Positions 1 to 4,910 of a stretch of 5,086 bases of DNA are shown in pieces. Source of the DNA: Enterobacteriaceae endosymbiont of Donacia bicoloricornis. GTDB taxonomy: Bacteria > Pseudomonadota > Gammaproteobacteria > Enterobacterales > Enterobacteriaceae. The DNA lies in the NCBI RefSeq assembly GCF_012567955.1, contig NZ_CP046187.1, forward strand, positions 1-5,086, written 5' to 3'. Each line of letters begins with the position of its first letter. The stretch's first letter is position 1. A program made the translations under genes and the position numbers. The notes beneath the pieces are model-generated. The model saw nothing but the letters and a program-made list of their open reading frames with translations. It was not told the origin of the DNA and searched no databases.

Positions 1-2751
1 ATGAAAAAAATATACATTTTAAATAAATCAAGAATAATGTTAATAATTTTTTCTGTAATATATTTTTTATTTTTTATAAATACATCAATAGCAAAGAGTA
101 AAAAAAATATTAATGAATTAAAAATAAAAATAACAATTTTAAAAAAAATAAAAAAAAGATATTTTTCTTTTTTAGAAAAAAATAAATACAGATATAAATT
201 ATTTTTTGATGAAAAAGATATAAAAAAATTACTAAAAGAATCTTTTTTTGTTAAAAAAAATATTATATTTAATAAATATTTAAATAAATACGAAATTTTT
301 TGGAATAATGTAAAAAAGAATTACAATAAAAATAATTATTTAAATATTTTTCCTTTTATAAAAAAAAAATCTCATATAAATTATAAAAATGATCTTTTTT
401 ACTACTATTTAACAATGAAAAAAAATATTTCTAATAACTTCTCTAATAAAGAAGTTTTTATAGAAAATATTAAATCAAATTTTTTAATTTTTTTTAATAA
501 TGAAATAAATAATAAAATTCGATCAGGTTTTGATAAAATATTTAATAAATTTGAAATCAATGGCAAAACTTTAATAAAAGTTAATTTAGATGAAAACTTA
601 AATTTAAATAATTCTGAAATTGGTTTATTGTTACCTCTTATGGAAAATGAAAACTATATTTTTTTTCTACAAAATAACGTACATAAAACTGATAATAGAA
701 TACAAAACAACTTAGGTTTAGGTTTAAGAAGGATGTCTATTAATAATAATTATTTATTCGGAATAAATAGCTTTTTAGATTATGATTTTTCATTAGAAAA
801 CACAAGAATAGGAATAGGTGGAGAGTTTTGGAAAGAGTTTTTAAAATTAAATATTAATATGTATTATGGTTTGAGTAGATGGTGGCATTTTGATAATTTA
901 AATCGCAAAAAAACCTTAAATCATTTAGATGATGATGAATTTTTTTCTAGAGCAGCTACAGGATGGGATCTAAGATTAGAAGGTTATTTACCTAAAATAC
1001 CAGAACTAATATTTAATTTTAATTATTCAAAATATTTTGGAAATATAGATTTTAAAAAAGAAGATAATAATATAAATTATAAAAAATTATTTTCTCCTTC
1101 TATTTTTTCTCTCTCTATTAATTATAATCCAATACCTTTTTTAAATTTCTCCTTACAAAAAATTCAAACTTTTTCAGGACATAGTAATTTCCAATTTGGA
1201 ATAGGTATTTATTTAAATTTAAATTCTTCAATTTATAATCATACTCACACAAAAATAAATGATCTTTTTTCATCATCTTATGATCATAAATATGATTTTG
1301 TTAATAGAAATAACAATATTTTTTTAGAACATAGGAAACAGTTTTTAATTGAATTATTTATAAAAAAAGAGATTATTGGTTTTCCTAAAAGTGAACAGCT
1401 TTTAAGATTTAAAATTAAGTCTGTTAATGACATTAAAAATGTATTTTTTAATATTAATAGTACTTTTTTAAAATTAGGAGGTTCAATTAGATTATATAAT
1501 TATAATTATATAATTCATATGCCGAGTTATGATTTTGAAAATATTAAAAATAATAACTTTTTATTAAAAATAACCATTTATGATGTTTTAGGAAATAAAA
1601 AAGTATCATATATTAAAATACAAACTTTATATCCCTTATTAAATAAGGATTTTTCTATTTTAAATGTTTTTCCAAAACGAATATTAGTTAATTCAGAAAA
1701 AGCAAAAATAGTTTTTGAAGCTAGAGATAATAATAATGAAATATTACCAAATATAAAAAATATTCATTTTGTAGTAGAACAAGGTAATTTAGCAGATAAA
1801 CATAATATTCATATTGGACCTGTAACTGAGTATCCTAAAGGGACATATTCTGCTTTAGTAAGTAGTTCATCTGCTGGTAATGTTTTGTTAGCGGTAAAAA
1901 TTAATAATGTAGTTAATAAATATATTAATACTAGAATTGATTTTATTCCTCCCTCAGTAGATAACATGATATTAAAAATTAATCCTCAAAATCTTATTAC
2001 AAAAGTTAGTAAATCAATTACACTGTTAATAACAGTTTACGATAAGCATGGAAAAAGGTTTAAATTTTCTAATATTAATATAAAAAATATCTTAGCTAGA
2101 GATAGACAAGGATTTCTTAGAAAAGATAGTGGTCAAATACATATTGAAGATATTACTAATCAAAAGGATTATGATGGCGATAATTTTTTATTTACTACAG
2201 ATATAAATGGAGAATTAAAACTTAAAATATCTGATCCTCATGGAATCGGAGTAAAAACAACTCTTACTATTAGTGCAAATAATTATGTTACTAAAAAAAT
2301 AAATTTAATTTTTACAGTTTCTACAAGTCCTAATACTCCTCTTGCTAGAATGTATGGACATATGACTGAATTTTTGTTTGTTAATGGGATAAGATTTAAA
2401 AGACCAATTTTAAGTTCAGAGAGGTTAGGAGATCAAGTAAATTATTATCTAAATGAAGATTGGTCAAAATTTAATTGGTATAATGCAGAATCATATTGTA
2501 AATCACAAAATGCCCGATTACCCACTAAATCTGAATTATTAGAATTCTATGATGTTCATTCAGGTACTGATTTACTTAGTAATTATGGGTGGCCTATAGT
2601 TGATAGATTTAATTTATTTTGGACATCAACTCCTATTTATAATATGTATTTTAGAGACCCTTTACATTTTCATATTAATTTTTTAGATGGAGGGGTAGAT
2701 CAGGGGATTACTGGTAATATTTTTTCTTTTATTTGTGTTCAAGATAAATAA
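1..2751 (+). CDS. Intimin/invasin-like inverse autotransporter adhesin
   Basis: Predicted outer-membrane adhesin (type Ve secretion) of 916 residues. Residues 1-31 look like a Sec signal peptide: basic start, hydrophobic core 12-27, likely cleavage after S-I-A (29-31). Residues 32-185 are Lys/Asn-rich with no recognisable LysM. Residues about 190-407 match the inverse-autotransporter beta-barrel: LLLPL (209-213), VHKTDNR (227-233), NLGLGL (237-242), GWDLRLEGYLP (321-331). The linker YDFVNRNNNIFLEHRK (431-446) is typical of the stretch just after the barrel. Ig-like (Big-1 type) domains follow at about 550-650 and, less clearly, 656-775. The C-terminus (784-916) resembles the C-type-lectin-like tip of such adhesins: MYGHM, YCKSQNARLPTKSEL (832-846), YGWP (862-865), FWTSTP (873-878). 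The only two cysteines of the protein, C833 and C912, probably form a disulfide. The family role is surface attachment; the ligand is unknown. No strong ribosome-binding site is visible. If the molecule is circular, an in-frame TAA at 5063-5065 with no intervening ATG supports this start. The gene is intact despite extreme A+T content. Confidence 0.95.
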   Translation: MKKIYILNKSRIMLIIFSVIYFLFFINTSIAKSKKNINELKIKITILKKIKKRYFSFLEKNKYRYKLFFDEKDIKKLLKESFFVKKNIIFNKYLNKYEIFWNNVKKNYNKNNYLNIFPFIKKKSHINYKNDLFYYYLTMKKNISNNFSNKEVFIENIKSNFLIFFNNEINNKIRSGFDKIFNKFEINGKTLIKVNLDENLNLNNSEIGLLLPLMENENYIFFLQNNVHKTDNRIQNNLGLGLRRMSINNNYLFGINSFLDYDFSLENTRIGIGGEFWKEFLKLNINMYYGLSRWWHFDNLNRKKTLNHLDDDEFFSRAATGWDLRLEGYLPKIPELIFNFNYSKYFGNIDFKKEDNNINYKKLFSPSIFSLSINYNPIPFLNFSLQKIQTFSGHSNFQFGIGIYLNLNSSIYNHTHTKINDLFSSSYDHKYDFVNRNNNIFLEHRKQFLIELFIKKEIIGFPKSEQLLRFKIKSVNDIKNVFFNINSTFLKLGGSIRLYNYNYIIHMPSYDFENIKNNNFLLKITIYDVLGNKKVSYIKIQTLYPLLNKDFSILNVFPKRILVNSEKAKIVFEARDNNNEILPNIKNIHFVVEQGNLADKHNIHIGPVTEYPKGTYSALVSSSSAGNVLLAVKINNVVNKYINTRIDFIPPSVDNMILKINPQNLITKVSKSITLLITVYDKHGKRFKFSNINIKNILARDRQGFLRKDSGQIHIEDITNQKDYDGDNFLFTTDINGELKLKISDPHGIGVKTTLTISANNYVTKKINLIFTVSTSPNTPLARMYGHMTEFLFVNGIRFKRPILSSERLGDQVNYYLNEDWSKFNWYNAESYCKSQNARLPTKSELLEFYDVHSGTDLLSNYGWPIVDRFNLFWTSTPIYNMYFRDPLHFHINFLDGGVDQGITGNIFSFICVQDK

Positions 2752-2771
2752 TTTTATTTTTTAATAAAATT
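2750..2771. terminator. Possible shared terminator hairpin of the convergent genes
   Basis: AATTTTATT (2750-2758) and AATAAAATT (2763-2771) form a 9-bp perfect stem with a TTTT loop. It covers the stop codons of both the adhesin gene and pheA, which converge here with 2 bp between them. The position suits a bidirectional terminator, but the stem has no G or C and such matches arise easily in this base composition. Confidence 0.25.
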
Positions 2772-3443
2772 GTAATAATAATTTTTTTCTAAAACTAGAA
2801 ACTTAGTTTGATTATTTACGGTATTAGATATTTTATTTTTTAAAATGTGTAAATTATGTAATTTTGCAGATATTTTATTACCTATTGCTGCTAGTTTTTT
2901 TGATTGGTTAATTTTAATTAATTTCATTGCTAGTGATGAACTTGAACAATGTTGTAATTCCCAGTGAGGATGTTTTTTAATAAAAATACTACATTGTTTA
3001 AGTGGTTCTATGTGGCTCAAAATTTTTTTTATTTTGTTTAAAACTAAGTTCTTTTTAAAAGAAACTAAACAATGTTGTATTGGTACAAAAAATTTATTTT
3101 TTATAAATAAAGAATAATTTTGTTTTAATAAAATAAAAACTTCTTTAATTAAACCAGTATTATTATTATATATTGGGACTATAGCTAAATTAATATGTTT
3201 GTTATTAATATAATAAAAAATTTCTTTAAAATTATGACAACTTATGTTAATAACAGTTTTTTGAAAAAAATTTTTTTTTATATAAAATAATGTAGCTAAA
3301 TGAGAATAACTGCCAATTGGACCTAAAAAAATAATACTTTTATAATATTTTTTTTTTGTAATATTTTTTTGAAAAGTTCTTTTTTTTATAAAATTATCAA
3401 TAGTATCATTTATAATGATATTATTATGAGTTATTTTTGACAT
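2754..3443 (-). CDS. pheA: Stand-alone prephenate dehydratase (PheA catalytic domain only)
   Basis: Converts prephenate to phenylpyruvate, the penultimate step to phenylalanine, in the cytoplasm. The 229-residue protein aligns along its length with the central domain of E. coli PheA (386 aa, from memory): FLGPIGSYSHLA (39-50), VPIYNNNTG (89-97), SHIEPLKQC (143-151), PHWEL (159-163), AAIG (185-188), QTKF (212-215). The Asn, Ser, Gln and Thr equivalent to E. coli N160, S208, Q215 and T278 are kept (N93, S143, Q150, T213). The Glu of VPIEN is Tyr92, and the Arg of TRF is Lys214. It lacks the N-terminal chorismate mutase and ends just after the dehydratase domain, so the phenylalanine-sensing ACT domain is absent. 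An in-frame TAA lies directly before the ATG and the next Met is residue 173, so the start is fixed. There is no Shine-Dalgarno; a TATAAT (3449-3454) sits only 5 bases before the ATG. It lies 68 bp downstream of trfA and may be read from it. Activity is likely but unproven. Confidence 0.92.
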   Translation of the reverse strand: MSKITHNNIIINDTIDNFIKKRTFQKNITKKKYYKSIIFLGPIGSYSHLATLFYIKKNFFQKTVINISCHNFKEIFYYINNKHINLAIVPIYNNNTGLIKEVFILLKQNYSLFIKNKFFVPIQHCLVSFKKNLVLNKIKKILSHIEPLKQCSIFIKKHPHWELQHCSSSSLAMKLIKINQSKKLAAIGNKISAKLHNLHILKNKISNTVNNQTKFLVLEKNYYYNFIKK

Positions 3444-3511
3444 TTATTATTATAAATAAGTTTATTAATTAATTTAACTTAACATAAAATTATAAAAAAA
3501 AATATATATTT

Positions 3512-4360
3512 TCATTTAATAATATGAACAATATCGTTTTTATCAATCCAACATTTCCATCCGGTTGTTAAAGATACTTCATATAAAGATTTTTTTAGAA
3601 TTTGTCTAAATTTCCATAATTTGGAAACGTCACTCCCGCATAATTTTTTTAAAGTAACGACATTATAAAGTAATGGAGAGTTATGAGAACAATAAAAACA
3701 ATGAATCCATTGAGATAACTGTTTACCTTTTAATTTTTTTCTTTCTGTTAAAGAAATTGCTGTCCACATAACGTCTATAAAAATAGATACTATATTTTTA
3801 TTTAGAAAAATAACATTTTTTTTTGTTTTTTCATTTCTATAGTATTCATGTAATAAATGACCTATATAAAAATAATTTTTATAATTTATTTCTATGCTAC
3901 AAATAGATAATCTTATTAAAGATGATTTTAACCATTCATAATCTTTTTTTCCTGTATTTCTGTTTATTGATTTTAGAAAAGAATAAGTAGAGAAAATTAC
4001 TCTCTCTCCTAAAGGGACTTTTGTAAATAAATATAAACATTCCAACCAAACATCTAAATCAGATTGATCTAAGTTCTCTCCTGTAAATCGTATAAAGAAA
4101 TTTTTTAATGATGTTTTTAAAATGTTTTTTTCATATTTTCTCCCCCCTTTTTTTATTATTCCAAAAAGAGAGCTACGTAAAATAATATTAGGTATTGCTC
4201 TTTTATTTTTTTCAATATTAGGAAAATATTTTTTTAGATTAATATTTTTATTTTTTACTTCTTTAAGAGAATTAGAAAAGAAGGTTTTATTTTTTTTTTT
4301 TAAAATATTACTTTTTTTAATCAGTAAGTTAATTTTATCATAAATCAATTTTTTACGCAT
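3512..4360 (-). CDS. trfA: TrfA-family plasmid replication initiator
   Basis: Replication initiator expected to bind the iterons at 4672-4910, open the origin and load host replication proteins. The 282-residue protein has a basic, low-complexity N-terminus (1-54) followed by the TrfA-type winged-helix region. Hallmarks are AIPNIILRSSLFG (55-67; TrfA proteins have an LPN..RSALF motif here), FTGENLDQSDLDVWLECL (92-109), STYSFLKSI (124-132), YEWLKSSLIRL (141-151), LSQWIHCFYCSH (about 215-226) and a C-terminal GWKCWIDKNDIVHI (267-280). An in-frame TAA directly precedes the ATG, fixing the start. There is no Shine-Dalgarno at normal distance. The stop is TGA, which argues for the standard code. 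The coding strand carries an A12 tract at codons 20-24, a possible slippage site. pheA follows 68 bp downstream in the same direction. The promoter-like TTGACA beside the iterons points at this gene, which suggests autoregulation (inference). The family assignment is strong; the exact plasmid group is not determined. Confidence 0.93.
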   Translation of the reverse strand: MRKKLIYDKINLLIKKSNILKKKNKTFFSNSLKEVKNKNINLKKYFPNIEKNKRAIPNIILRSSLFGIIKKGGRKYEKNILKTSLKNFFIRFTGENLDQSDLDVWLECLYLFTKVPLGERVIFSTYSFLKSINRNTGKKDYEWLKSSLIRLSICSIEINYKNYFYIGHLLHEYYRNEKTKKNVIFLNKNIVSIFIDVMWTAISLTERKKLKGKQLSQWIHCFYCSHNSPLLYNVVTLKKLCGSDVSKLWKFRQILKKSLYEVSLTTGWKCWIDKNDIVHIIK

Positions 4361-4571
4361 TTAAATTAAAATAAATTTTTTATTTAAAAAATAAAAGGGA
4401 ATATAAAGTTTTAATTTTTATATGATTTTTTTATAAATAAAATTTTTTAATTATTTTTTTTCTCCTTTTTATTTTAAAATTTTTAAAAAAACTGAAATTT
4501 TTTTTGTAAAGTAATGTTTATTATTTACTTAATTTTATACATAAAATAATTAGAGTATATATTTATTTTTG
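4361..4571. other. A+T-rich leader region between the palindrome and trfA
   Basis: This gene-free stretch would be the far part of the trfA leader if the promoter near the iterons is real. It contains an isolated minus-strand AAGGAG (4467-4462) that is not followed by an ATG at working distance and lies about 100 bases from the trfA start. It also contains a weak minus-strand promoter candidate: TTTACA (4510-4505) with TTTAAA (4487-4482) at 17 bp. Nothing else recognisable was found. Confidence 0.35.
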
Positions 4572-4607
4572 AAAAAATTAAGGATCTTTAATTAAAGATC
4601 CTTAATT
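4572..4607 (-). terminator. Perfect 32-bp palindrome plus T-run: terminator-like or attenuator
   Basis: Bases 4576-4607 form a perfect 32-bp palindrome centred between 4591 and 4592, with arms containing AAGGATCTTT and AAAGATCCTT. On the minus strand the hairpin runs straight into a stretch of Ts (complement of A4572-4577), the shape of an intrinsic terminator; the plus strand has no T-run after it. It lies about 20-55 bases downstream of the predicted trfA transcript start, so it could stop or attenuate leader transcription. The right part is also repeated directly: TTAATTAAAGAT at 4588-4599 and 4602-4613. Each arm holds a GATC (4583-4586, 4597-4600). It may instead be a cruciform or protein-binding site of the origin. 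The stem is A+T-rich, so terminator strength is uncertain. Confidence 0.5.
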
Positions 4608-4624
4608 AAAGATAAATTTATTAC

Positions 4625-4643
4625 TACTACTAATATAGTAGTA
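4625..4643. repeat. Inverted repeat over the candidate trfA promoter -10 region
   Basis: TACTACTA (4625-4632) and TAGTAGTA (4636-4643) are perfect complements separated by ATA, giving an 8-bp stem with a 3-base loop. The element covers the predicted -10 box and start site of the promoter at 4635-4662. It is therefore placed like an operator. Rep proteins of other iteron plasmids (for example pSC101, F, R6K) bind inverted repeats at their own promoters; that this one works so is inference. It does not clearly resemble the iteron core beyond a shared GTAG. Confidence 0.45.
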
Positions 4644-4662
4644 TTTTATTTTGAAATGTCAA
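4635..4662 (-). promoter_or_regulatory. Candidate sigma-70 promoter reading toward trfA
   Basis: On the minus strand a perfect TTGACA (4662 down to 4657) is followed after 16 bp by TACTAT (4640-4635; T, A, A and T of TATAAT kept). An alternative -10 is TATATT (4637-4632) with a 19-bp spacer. An exact TTGACA is notable in DNA this poor in G and C. The -35 box ends 9 bp from the first iteron core, so TrfA bound to the array could block it. Transcription would start near 4627 and leave a leader of about 265 bases before trfA. No other equally good promoter for trfA was found; TTTACA at 4510-4505 is a weaker second candidate. Confidence 0.42.
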
Positions 4663-4671
4663 TTTTTTTAT

Positions 4672-4910
4672 CACGGGATAGCAGGTAGGGTGACACGGGA
4701 TAGCAGGTAGGGTGACACGGGATAGCAGGTAGGGTGACACGGGATAGCTAGCAGGTAGGGTGACACGGGATAGCAGGTAGGGTGACACGGGATAGCAGGT
4801 AGGGTGACACGGGATAGCAGGTAGGTGACACGGGATAGCAGGTAGGTGACACGGGATAGCAGGTAGGAAAACACGGGATAGCAGGTAGAAAAACACGGGA
4901 TAGCAGGTAG
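4672..4910 (+). repeat. Array of 11 direct repeats (iterons), 17-bp core, about 22-bp period
   Basis: The core CACGGGATAGCAGGTAG starts at 4672, 4694, 4716, 4738, 4764, 4786, 4808, 4829, 4850, 4872 and 4894. Most cores are joined by GGTGA, giving units of 22 bp (13 G+C per unit). Unit 4 is 26 bp because TAGC is duplicated inside its core. Units 7 and 8 are 21 bp, lacking one G. Eight cores (units 2-9) are preceded by TGA, making TGACACGGG. Unit 1 is preceded by TAT, and units 10 and 11 by A-runs. A period of about two helical turns places every site on the same DNA face, as expected for Rep binding. RK2 iterons, as I recall them, are also 17 bp and begin TGACA, which fits the TrfA encoded nearby. 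There are no spacers, so this is not CRISPR. Confidence 0.9.

Noticed and set aside
2754..3443. pheA as a pseudogene fragment
   Set aside because: The dehydratase domain is complete and uninterrupted from its first to last motif with key residues present, and the frame is bounded by an upstream stop; decay would have broken it under this mutation pressure.
3512..3514. Alternative genetic code with TGA as Trp
   Set aside because: trfA ends naturally at TGA after its conserved C-terminus, and all Trp codons in the genes are TGG.
4122..4343. Plus-strand open frame of 73 residues opposite trfA
   Set aside because: It lies wholly inside the trfA N-terminal region on the other strand and is a Phe/Leu-rich mirror of poly-A coding DNA with no family resemblance.
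4535..4543. DnaA box TTATACATA
   Set aside because: One mismatch at a conserved base, single copy, and easily met by chance in this base composition.
4672..4900. G-quadruplex structure from the repeated GGG tracts
   Set aside because: GGG tracts are separated alternately by 6 and 10 bases, so loops are too long for a stable canonical quadruplex; it remains only a weak possibility.
4672..4910. CRISPR array
   Set aside because: Repeats are directly adjacent with an invariant 5-bp linker, with no unique spacers and no cas genes.
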